Position numbers and translations under genes: made by a program. The notes below the pieces were generated by a model that ran no database searches, was not told where the DNA came from, and was given only the letters and a program-made list of their open reading frames with translations. Below are positions 40,321-49,459 of a stretch of 64,000 nt of DNA, one piece after another. Source of the DNA: Theristus sp. LFF4_11 (Eukaryota > Nematoda > Chromadorea > Monhysterida > Xyalidae); contig JASANC010005021.1 in assembly GCA_030248135.1 (NCBI GenBank), positions 1 to 64,000 on the forward strand, read 5' to 3'. Positions within the stretch are counted from its first letter, which is position 1. The number at the start of each line of letters is the position of its first letter.

Positions 40321-40483
40321 GTTCACTTGTAGTTAATTTCTGTTTTGAAACATTACGAGTACAGATCAAAAAAACCTTCAGATTTTTTTCGACTTATCAA
40401 AATCATGCAATATGTGTTGTGTCCAGTGTACAAAAATGGCTGTCACCAATGAACATGTATATGGTTTTATGCGACAATCAAGA

Positions 40484-40489
40484 AATAAA
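40484..40489 (+). terminator. Candidate poly(A) signal, ShK gene
   Basis: AATAAA 308 bases past the ShK stop. If both this and the 40315 signal are used, the two convergent 3' UTRs overlap. Confidence 0.3.
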
Positions 40490-40559
40490 TGAAAACACTG
40501 ACCAAGACGGTCACAAACAAAGGCAAATCTAAAACTTGTATAAAAAATAGAACAAATCT

Positions 40560-42536
40560 CTACAACAAAGTATTCGAGTAACGTTTCGTGCAATCCACAT
40601 CAACACTGACCCGCGCGCCACTGTCTACCAAGTGCATATTAGGATCAATCGATTTTACTGCGGCGCTTTTCTCAATCTCCACCGTTTTGCTCACTTGCTG
40701 ATTGGCCAAAACGAATACATCTCCATTTTCTTTCGCTGGCCGATCAGGTTTATCATCGCTGAAATGCACCTTCTGCACGCTGATTGGTCCGTTTTTGTCC
40801 GCTTCAACGTTTTGTCGCCAGTCAGCCGTTGTTCGTTTCCGCAACGGTATCAAGCTCGGATTATTGTGCAGCGTTATAAAAAGCATCCACCGGTTGCGCG
40901 CCAGTTGGCTCGCCTTTCGGCGTGTCTCGACGCTGATTGGCTGTTGCTGTTGTTGAGTGAAATTCAAAAGTTGCCGCCGTTTGTGGTTGTTGACGGAGAC
41001 GACGTTGTGCAGGAGGTGCACGAAGCAGACGACCACGGGGTGCGTGTGCACGGCCTCGACTGCGAGCATGCACGCGTACGCGGAGAAACCTGCGTGCGTG
41101 CAAGAACCGTTTCGTTTTGTGACATCGCTTTTTGAAAGTTGCATTCTCAAAATTTAATTTTAGTATTACCAATTTTGTTAGGTTCTGCGACTCAATATGC
41201 GTGTGTGCAGACGTACAGAAAGGAAACTAGTTCCAATTAATGTTTATGAGCGGCAATTCATAATCGCCGAAGTCACTCGGCCGCAGGGGAGTTGGATCAG
41301 TTTGCCAATTATTTTGAATTCCTGCGTCCATCCTTGAAGCTGTTTACCTATCTCATGCGCGCATATTGAGTCTCGGGACGACTACGTATATTCGAGTCAA
41401 TAAAATAAAATTAAAATAAAATAAAAATAAATATAAAATTCAACCGACCAACCAGCGTCAAGCGATTCAAACGAGCGCGGCATGGCGCTTCGGTCGAGTC
41501 GCGGCAGCAGCCAAAGCGTCGTCAGCACACCGTAGACGAGGCGCCGCAGTGACGCGAACAGACCGAGCGGGAGATTCACGAAAATCGTAAAGTACTGAAA
41601 GTTGTAGTAGGCGCGTCTGAAATGGACGACAAAGTAATAATAATGGGCTTTTGCACAGTCTATCTCTAAATCATGGGGAATCAGCTGATTGGTCGGTGGT
41701 CACGTGCATGCATGCTTTCTGTGCGGCATTGCGGCGGAGAGCGTCGTCTGTACGGAGGCTGTGTCGTCCTGCACAGAAAGCATGCAGCACACGACCTTTT
41801 GCGCCAGAACGTAGTTCGAATAAATAAATTTTGTTTAGTGAGAAATAATTCTGACTGGTTTTTTCTCAATTTCTTGCACAAATCTGTCGTTAGAATACGT
41901 TTAAAGTTTTGCTGATTATTTTTATATTTTCTCTATCTGTGCGTGCAAACGCACATTGGGTCACGTTTAATATGAAAGATAATACCTGCCCTGCGTGCAA
42001 ACGCGCATTGATTCTCGAAACCAAAAGAAAGAATAATTATAATAAAAATAATTTTAACCGATTATAAAATAATAATAAATAAAAATTGGACCGATTATCC
42101 AAGTGCAACTTCAACGAGCCGGTGTCTTCGCGGCGGTGGAGAAAGAAGAAACGCACGACCACGCGTTGCAAGATGGTGACTAGGATGATTGTGATGATGT
42201 ATGGGCTGAAAAGAAGTGAGTCGCGAAATGAACCGATACACAGCGCAGATTGGTGGAGATGCCCTTGAGAATTGCACATCACTGGCAAGCAGCTCTGCTC
42301 GCGGCAAAAAAAACTAGAATTCTGTATTTCTGAATGAGGAAAGGATAACGGACTGGACTGCAAGAGTTGACGGTGGCGCGTTGTTAGACTCTTGTCAGTG
42401 CGTTCGGAGGATCGAGCCCCTCCGAGGGGTGTATAGGCACTTATTGACAGAGCAAACTCGATGGGCACACCCCACTCGACAGCGTTCTGTACGCTTCTCT
42501 AGTTTAGCCCACGCTAAAAACCTCGCCTAAAATATC

Positions 42537-42570
<34 letters not shown>

Positions 42571-45500
42571 GACAAACTCCGTTTGGTCAACAAAATGTTG
42601 ACCATTCCGTGTTGACTCATGTGTTCACTAGTCATTACACATAATATACAGCAACGAACACTGCATTATCGAGCAGCAGCTGCAGCACATTTTGCCAGAG
42701 GCCATAGCGAAACACGCTGGCGACGGTCGTGTAGAGCAACGTGAACACGATCGTGAAGACGAACATTTGCACGATGTAGCCGATGATGGCATGCGCCACT
42801 TGGTAGCCGATGTAGCGCACTGATACGGCCTGGCAAAAAAGTTGTTTTGCGTAAGGCATGACGTGAGTCGTCGCGTGAATTGTTTGCGTGAATCGATGCG
42901 TAAACATTGCGTAAGGCGTTGCATGAAACATATTGCGTGATTCGTCACGTGAAACATTGTTTTGTTGTGCGTAAATCGTTGCGCGAAACACTTCGTGAAA
43001 CGTTTCGTGTGCGAATCGCTGCGTCTATATCCGCGTGCGCGTGTTGTTGTTGTTGTTGTTGTTGTGATTTTTAGGCGATGTTTTTAGCCAGGGCTAACCC
43101 AGAGAAGCGTACAGAACGCCATTGAGTAGGGCGCCCATCGAGCTTTCTCTGTCATTAAGTGCGTATACACCCCTCGGCGGGGCTCGATCCCCCGAGCGCA
43201 CAGACTGTAGTCTAACGCACTACCACCAGGCCACGAGGGTGTTGTGTGTTTCGCCTCAATTATTAACAACTGACCACCAACGTGTCCGGACTCCAAGTGC
43301 GCGCGAACTGCGGCAAATCGACGGCCGCGTATCTGCCAGCGTAAACGTGCGTGATGTGCGATCGGTAGTGGCGAAGCGAGACGAGCAACGACAGTGAATT
43401 CAGTAGAAACACCGCCACCAATGTTCCGATCGCTATCACCGTTATTGAGGTCGCCTGAACAGAACACAGTGCCAGACATACCGTATTACCCCCATTAAAC
43501 CCCCCCCCCCCAACCATTAACCCCCCCCCAATAACCCCCACCCCTAAAAGTCGCTGACGTATTAATCCCCCATGGGGGTTTATTGGAGGTAATACGGTAA
43601 TTAATGCGCAGTTTTGGTGCCATTGAGCTCCGGACAGCTGTGGAGCTACGAAGATCGAGTTAGATGGGGGCTGCTCTTCTATCTACGTAGCGCATCAGTT
43701 ATGCCTGGCACTGTATGTTCAGAAAAACAAAAAAACCATCAATGCGCGCTTGATTGGGCATTGCAGTGTTCAAATTTATTAGAAACTGCTGGCTTTCTAT
43801 GCGAACACACGGTTTCACGTGACATTTTGAGACCGGTTGGTCGAATGATGACGTTTTCTTAGCTGCGCCACGTTTTTTTCTAGCGTGCGCGTGCAGGATC
43901 ATTCAACAACGTCACCTACACTTCTTTGGTTGAACGGGCGGTGTCACCAGCCAATTCAGAACGTGTAGAACATTGCGTACGCATGAAGGAAACGCTTCTC
44001 AAACTGATTGATTTACCCAAAAGTCAACTTCATCGTCGACACTGAAGCGGTCGCTGACATCGGCACCGAAAATTATGGCCACCCAAAGGTTGATCGAGTA
44101 CGAGAGACCGTACGAGCCGGAACGCAGCAAAGGTTCCACGTAGTCGAGGTACAGGAATATTGAGTGTGTGGTGCTCTGAAACACAATTGAATGAAAACTT
44201 TAATTGATGCCCCCCATACCCCGCCGGTTTCGATAACCCGAAAGTGCCAAACTCCGGTGTGGGGTTTGCACAAGTTTGGTTGTTTGAGCACGCATTGTAT
44301 AAGTGTTGGACTGAAAATGCTGACACCAAAGTCTTATTCACCAAACGGTTTGATTTTTTCCTCAGTGAACAAGCAAGAACACATTTGAAGAGTGAACGAG
44401 CAAATGAGAATGTCTGCGCGGTTTTTCAAAAAAAAAACTTTGCCGTGCTCACACAATCACAACAATCAGCGGATTGGGTGCATGTGCATTTATTTTAGCG
44501 GGTGTAATTTTTGTTTTTTAACGACTGACCATATAGGTTGTGATGATTGAGACTGTGACGGCAACCAGCACTGTGACGGACATGCGGAAATCTGAAAAAA
44601 TCTGAAACGAATAATGCGACGGCGTAACGGTCTGCTACTCAATTCAATTCAAATGTAAAAGTGTAATAATTCAACATTCAAGTGTAAACGTTCATTTGCA
44701 ATTAAAAGTTGGGATAATATTGAAAAATTAAGAAGGTCTGATCAGAAAAGTAACACAGTAAAGCGTTTGAGCATCCCGTATCCCGATTGAGCCCATCTGT
44801 AATGTTCGTCTGAGTAAATTTTCTCAGAGCGAAGCAAAAGTGAAAAAACCAACAAAAAACACATCAACAAACGCACGCGGAATAGACGTCAATCGTGAAA
44901 TGAACGTATCTTCACTGAAATTGTTGAGAAAACAAATTACAGTCGAACTCTAAATTATAGGCAATAAATCAGCTGATTGGTTATGGTCACATGATACATG
45001 CTTTCTGTGTAGGCATTGGTTGGTTTACACAGAAAGAAGCATGCATCACGTGATCACCAACCAATCAGCTGATGGCTGGTAACTTAAGCGGCATTTATGA
45101 AGCAGTATTTAGTGACACGCACATGTGTCAAAACATAGCTACGCGGTCACTAAAACTGTTGCTTCATGAACCACCCTTTAGAGTTCGACTGTAGTGGAAA
45201 AGCTGTATCATCAAAAACATCACGGAATTCATTAAATGCGCTTCATCGATTGATTATTTATTATAACATTGTTATTTGAAATTTGAATACGATTGATAAC
45301 AACCCGCTATTCTGCTTTATTTTGTCTAATTGTCAAAAAAAATTCCGTTTTCGGTACCCACCGCACTTTTCGCATCACTTCTCTCACGTGCAGAAACGCC
45401 ACATCAGCGTTCAGTACGAATTCGAACACCTGAACAGTTTTTTTTCCTGTTGATAAAAATTGTAATGTCGGGTTTCAGAAAACCAATTAACTGAACTATA

Positions 45501-48500
45501 GAGAAAAACCCGCTGACATTTTTTCTGAGCGGCGATTTATACAGGCACGCTTTTGCGGTTCGCAACGGTAAACTGATCAGCAGATAAAGCAGACACAGAA
45601 GCAGCGGCAGCAACGGAATCAGTTGCTTGTACGCGTTTTTCTGCAGAAAAACAACAACAACAACAGTCGTGCGTTTCTGTCAGTCCGTAATCTTTGTTTC
45701 TTGCCGTCAGTTTTGTACTGTACAAATGTCACTGTCTTTTTTTGCACACCAAGTGCGACGGTGTGTGTGCTTTGGAACGCATGGTGATTTCATATCGAAT
45801 GGCAATTTTCAAGTTCATATCCTAAAATTTAAAAAAAACAACATAAAAGTTTCTTATTTTCAAAAATGAAGCATCAGAACATTCACCCAATCATTGCAGG
45901 GCAGATGTTCAAGGACAAAGATCGCAGCGAGCAACAGCACGTGGACGCTGCCCAACGCGTAACCAATTGGGTGACGTGCACTGATTGCGGCTAGTAGCGG
46001 CCAGATCACGCAGCCAATCAGCAGAGCCGTCACTAAATCTTGGATGGCTGAAGAAGGAAGTGTGTGTGTGGCAGTTTTAAAAATGCCTGTGCAACAACTG
46101 AAACAGCTGAATAGCGCGGTGACTAACATTTTGTTCACTTAAGGGGCATTCATGAAGCAGTATTTAGTGACCTCGTAGCTATGTTATAACACAGCTACGC
46201 GTCACTAACTACAGCTTCATGAATGCGCCTTCACAGTACCTGCCATTTGTAGTGAGCGGGAATACAATGTAACCTTGCGCACTTTGTTGATTCTTCCCTC
46301 GTTGTCATTCTGTTTCTGAACGTCCAGACTACCTAACTAGATGGGTCAATGTCAAAAAAGCAATAAAAACGGCAAACTCAAGCAATACAGCATAGCATGA
46401 GAACCACATGAATTTGGCTAACGGCGCAAATACGGTGGCAATCCGACATGAAAGCGCTCGTTCTGACGAAGCACCACTCTGAACATCAACGATGCGGAGC
46501 TGCCGAGTGCGGCGACGACGCTACCGCGATACAGTTGCTCGTCGAGGAAGTAGATCGGGCTGAAACGATTTTTGTTGTTGTTGTGATTTTTAGGTGATGC
46601 TTTTAGCCAGAGCTAACCCAGAGAAGCGTACAGAACGCCATTGAGTAGGGCGCCCATCGAGTTTTCTCTGTCATTAAGTGCCTATACACCCCTCGGCGGG
46701 GCTCGATCCCCCGAGCGCACAGACTGTAGTCTAACGCACTACCACCAGGCCACGAGGGTGACAACGATGGGACAACGGCCAACGAGGAGCGTCATGTTGG
46801 AAAATGTGCATGTGAAAAAAATGCCAAGTTCACAGATGCGAATATGGTCGAAAATGGAGACACTGTTGCATCCACGGAAAGAAAGAAAATGTCGCTGCGA
46901 GACTTTTTTTCGTTTTTTTTCAAGTCCGTTGACTTTTCATGTCTTATTCATGTCCAGTTTCTTTTCATGTACCACACATAAGTGGGTAAAAAGCGTGATT
47001 ATGAACAATGCTGCCGCTCAGCTGTTTTTAAAGAAAAAACGTAACCTTTTTGTTATTGTGCCCGGTCATAAAAAGGACATTAAAGAAGAGGGACATAAAA
47101 GAAAACATAAAAACGGACACGATCATGAAATCGAACATTGCAACGGAGATGACAACGTATATACGAGAAAGCGGACATGAAAACGAACATGAAAAAAGAT
47201 GTGAAAACGGACATGAAAACGGACATAAAACTGACATGAAAGAAACATGGAAACGAACCGGCAGATTCTTTCTTTCAGTGCTTGCGTGCACCACGGATGT
47301 GATGTACGCTATAAACGTACATTGCAATGCCAGGGCGGCCGTCGAGCACAAGTGGCCAAAGTCGTCTGCGGCGATACAGAAAGCAGAACGCCAACGCAAA
47401 CAAAATCTATAAAAAAAACAACAAAACCGTTTGTCTTTTATTCGAAGCCGTGCACTTTCTTCACCACACAAACACACAGGCAGCACTGTGTCGCACTACA
47501 TTTGCACTGTGTGCCGGTGTGTTTATACGTTTGTGGCTGTGGAAACAATAGAATGAATAAAGACAAATGAGGCACGTCATCAAATGAGACAAGTGAGGTA
47601 CCACGTGAGAACTTTATCAGCAACTCAATCAAAGCGTTTTTTTCCCGTTGTGTTTTTGGGCAGTTTGAGAAAAGAACATGTGGTGCTGCAATTGCACTCT
47701 TGAACTTACTGCCGGTAACAGCACCCAATAATAGAATGCTATTGCATAATCTTCTTGGCGCCAAACATTTCCGAACAGAATGACCTCACACGAAGAACTG
47801 CAATTTTTGACCGATAAATTCACAACACAATTTTCCAGTCACAACACAAATCCAACTTTTTCACAAAAACTCCACGTAACGCAACAGCAGACGACAGTTA
47901 GCGAAGTACTGGCCTTATACTGGCCGCTGTAGTAAAATTGCAGTTTTTTTAGGTAAAAAAAATCAAATTTAACGCGTTTTTGATGTTATAACCATATTAG
48001 GAAAATGTTTTGAAAAAACAACTCCTAGTCTGCGACTGATCCTGCCTTGATGGACTGCCTTATTTATTCGGCCACACTGTAAACTAATTTTTTGATGTTA
48101 TAACGATATTAAAATGTTTTTAAAAAAGCTGCACACTACGGCACCCAACCACGCTGTAATAAAGCCGTAGCATTGTTGCGTTTTCTAATACAGTTGAACT
48201 CTAAATTATAGGCAATCAACTGATTGGTTGGCGACCACCGTGATGCATGCTTTCTGTGCAGGTGCTGCTGTGGAGGTGGAGTCTGTCCTACACAGAAAGC
48301 ATACATCACGTGATCAGAAACCAATCAGCTGATTACCTATAATTTCGAGTTCGACTGTACACGGTTTCATTCCAGTGCGCACAATTGTAATCAATCACAA
48401 CACTAACGCCGTATAATTTTCATCCAATGTTGAATTCATGAAATCCAACAGTTCCGCGTCCGATGGTGTGGTCGTTATGAAATGATTGCTGCTACTGGTG

Positions 48501-48508
48501 CTTGCCAT
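40560..48508 (-). CDS. STRA6: STRA6-like multi-pass membrane receptor (retinol/RBP receptor family)
   Basis: STRA6 carries retinol from its carrier protein across the plasma membrane in vertebrates; the ligand here is unknown. Exons in transcript order: 48508-48408, 47797-47710, 47406-47321, 46559 to about 46423 (donor uncertain), 46047-45887, 45640 to about 45520, at least one unresolved exon, 44591-44530, 44175-44017, 43454-43275, 42829-42639, 42205-42092, 41616-41453, 41089-40560. Phases match wherever fixed. Family signatures are YRRRRLWPLVLDGRPG, the hydrophobic LIPLLPLLLCLLYLLISLP, YYNFQYFTIFVNLPLG with LLPRLDRSAMPRSFESLDAG, VEAVHTHPVVV, and RWMLFITLHNNPSL before a long Lys/Asp-rich cytoplasmic tail. 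Start ATG at 48508 gives an N terminus with NST and NYT glycosylation sites. About 680 residues, close to vertebrate STRA6 (667) but with a longer tail. Confidence 0.9.
41180..41378. repeat. Family H dispersed repeat, copy 3 (inverted)
   Basis: Reverse complement of the 4068 and 30815 copies: TTCTGCGACTCAAT, GGAAACTAGTTCC, TTTGCCAATT, TTTACCTATCT. In the last STRA6-like intron. Confidence 0.65.
41657..41805. mobile_element. Family B palindromic MITE, right end lost
   Basis: CAGTCTATCTCTAAATC, CAGCTGATTGGTCGGTGGTC, CACGTGCATGCATGC and, in the second arm, CACAGAAAGCATGCAGCACA. The outer part of the right arm with its CCAAT box and terminal repeat is missing. Confidence 0.75.
42361..42570 (+). 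mobile_element. Family D tRNA-derived SINE
   Basis: tRNA-like head with GCGCGTTGTTAGACTC (A-box side) and GGATCGAGCCCC (B box). The family body is GGCACTTATTGACAGAG and CTGTACGCTTCTCT, ending in a long (AAC)n tail. Plus orientation, opposite to the host gene. Confidence 0.85.
42848..43025. repeat. Degenerate GCGTGAAACATT tandem repeat
   Basis: About ten variants of GCGTGAAACAT / GCGTAAATCGTT at 12 to 24 base spacing. It directly follows STRA6-like exon start 42829 in the intron and runs up to the next SINE. Confidence 0.7.
43042..43240 (-). mobile_element. Family D tRNA-derived SINE
   Basis: Minus-strand copy: (GTT)n tail, body AGGCGATGTTTTTAGCCAGG, then GGGGCTCGATCCCCCGAGCG (B box reversed) and CTAACGCACTACCACCAGGC (A box reversed). 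Nearly identical to 46571-46759, so recent. Confidence 0.9.
43479..43599. mobile_element. Family A element, internally deleted (121 bases)
   Basis: Both terminal repeats (TACCGTATTACC / GGTAATACGGTA) with C tracts between them, but the 270-base core is gone. It starts 25 bases upstream of a STRA6-like exon. Confidence 0.9.
44939..45193. mobile_element. Family B MITE with a family C hairpin inserted in it
   Basis: Outer element: TA-CAGTCGAACTCTAAATT to TAGAGTTCGACTG-TA with both CCAAT arms. At about 45088-45175 its right arm is interrupted by a family C hairpin (GGCATTTATGAAGCAG to TTGCTTCATGAACC). The nesting shows that C moved after B had inserted here. Confidence 0.88.
46143..46230. mobile_element. 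Family C hairpin MITE
   Basis: GGGGCATTCATGAAGCAG mirrored by CTTCATGAATGCGCC, with GTGACCTCGTAGCTATG and CACAGCTACGCGTCAC in the stem. About 96 bases upstream of a STRA6-like exon acceptor. Confidence 0.88.
46571..46759 (-). mobile_element. Family D tRNA-derived SINE
   Basis: Same orientation and nearly the same sequence as 43042-43240: short (GTT)n, TAGCCAGAGCTAACCCAGAG, CTCGATCCCCCGAGCGCACA, ACCACCAGGCCACGAGGGTG. It lies 11 bases before a STRA6-like exon acceptor. Confidence 0.9.
47065..47255. repeat. Degenerate ACGGACATGAAA tandem repeat
   Basis: Roughly 12-base units (ACGGACATGAAA, GCGGACATGAAA, AAACATAAAA, ACTGACATGAAAG) repeated more than ten times in the intron after STRA6-like exon 3. 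Confidence 0.8.
48189..48359. mobile_element. Family B palindromic MITE, best-preserved copy
   Basis: TA-CAGTTGAACTCTAAATTAT to ATAATTTCGAGTTCGACTG-TA. Arms CTGATTGGTTGG / AACCAATCAGCTG and GTGATGCATGCTTTCTGTG / CACAGAAAGCATACATCACG, with a short GTGGAGGTGGAG loop. Non-coding; TA flanks suggest Tc1/mariner-type mobilisation. Confidence 0.9.
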
Positions 48509-48559
48509 TTTTTGGAATTAAAAACCGCGTTCAATTTATTCCTTGTTGTTGTCGCTGAA

Positions 48560-49020
48560 TACCGTATTACCTCTATTAAACCCCCCCCCCCAAAATTAAA
48601 CCCCCCCAAAAATAAACCCCCACCCCTCGACAAGTTTCCAAATAATCCCCCCCCCCAAAAATAAACCCCCATGGGGGTTTATTAGAAACCTGTTTGAAAC
48701 ACATACCTAGCGAATTCAGTGGCTGAATGCAGTGACATTGGTGAAATTGTGCTACCATAGGCCCCAAAGGGATGAGTTAGTGGTAATTTCATTACAAAAG
48801 GCTGTTACAAAAGGAAATCTCTGTGAAAAGTAGAAGTTTCTGTGACTTTCTTGCCTGCCATGCAAGGTATTTTTGCTATTTTTTCAACAAACCCCCACCC
48901 CTAGAATTTGTTTGTAAATAAACCCCCCCCCAAAATAAAGCCCCCCAAAAATAAACCCCCACCCCCAGAAGTCGCTGAAGAAATAAACCCCCATGGGGGT
49001 TTATTAGAGGTAATACGGTA
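48560..49020. mobile_element. Family A G-tract TIR element
   Basis: Full copy TACCGTATTACC to GGTAATACGGTA. It fills half of the 950-base space between the STRA6-like start (48508) and the channel gene stop (49460), beginning only about 50 bases upstream of the STRA6-like ATG. Confidence 0.88.
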
Positions 49021-49334
49021 TCATTAAAAAAGACCATGAAAAGAAAGAAAAAAACACTGCACTACTTTGCACCGTGATAAAAATGTTGGAGCAAGCTTGC
49101 CAGTACGTATGAAATTCAGCAAATATTCTAACGAAAATAACAACAAAAACATATAATTGTGGCCCATATAACATTTTTCCGTTTTATACAGCCGCCAAAC
49201 AAAAGCCTTCGAAACTCTGAGTGCAGTCAAAACTGTTTGAACAATAAAAGCACATTTTATAACCGGTTTTCAATTTTTTCACTGAACGAACAAGTGTTTC
49301 CGAGCACAGGAGAATAAAATAGCATTAGCCTGGT

Positions 49335-49340
49335 TTTATT
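49335..49340 (-). terminator. Candidate poly(A) signal, DEG/ENaC gene
   Basis: AATAAA on the minus strand 120 bases past the stop; a second AATAAA lies at 49412-49417. Confidence 0.3.
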
Positions 49341-49459
49341 TTTTTCACAATGGAAAACCAAAAGAATTTTTGTGTGGATCAACGAAAAAAACAACTGCAG
49401 AAACATCAACTTTTATTGCCGTTGAAGAAACGGTAACTCGTAATGCGAACGATTATTGG

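Noticed and set aside
43042..43240. Functional tRNA gene
   Set aside because: A and B boxes are good, but the anticodon arm does not pair normally, the sequence is repeated with a common body and (AAC)n tail, and copies vary: this is a SINE.
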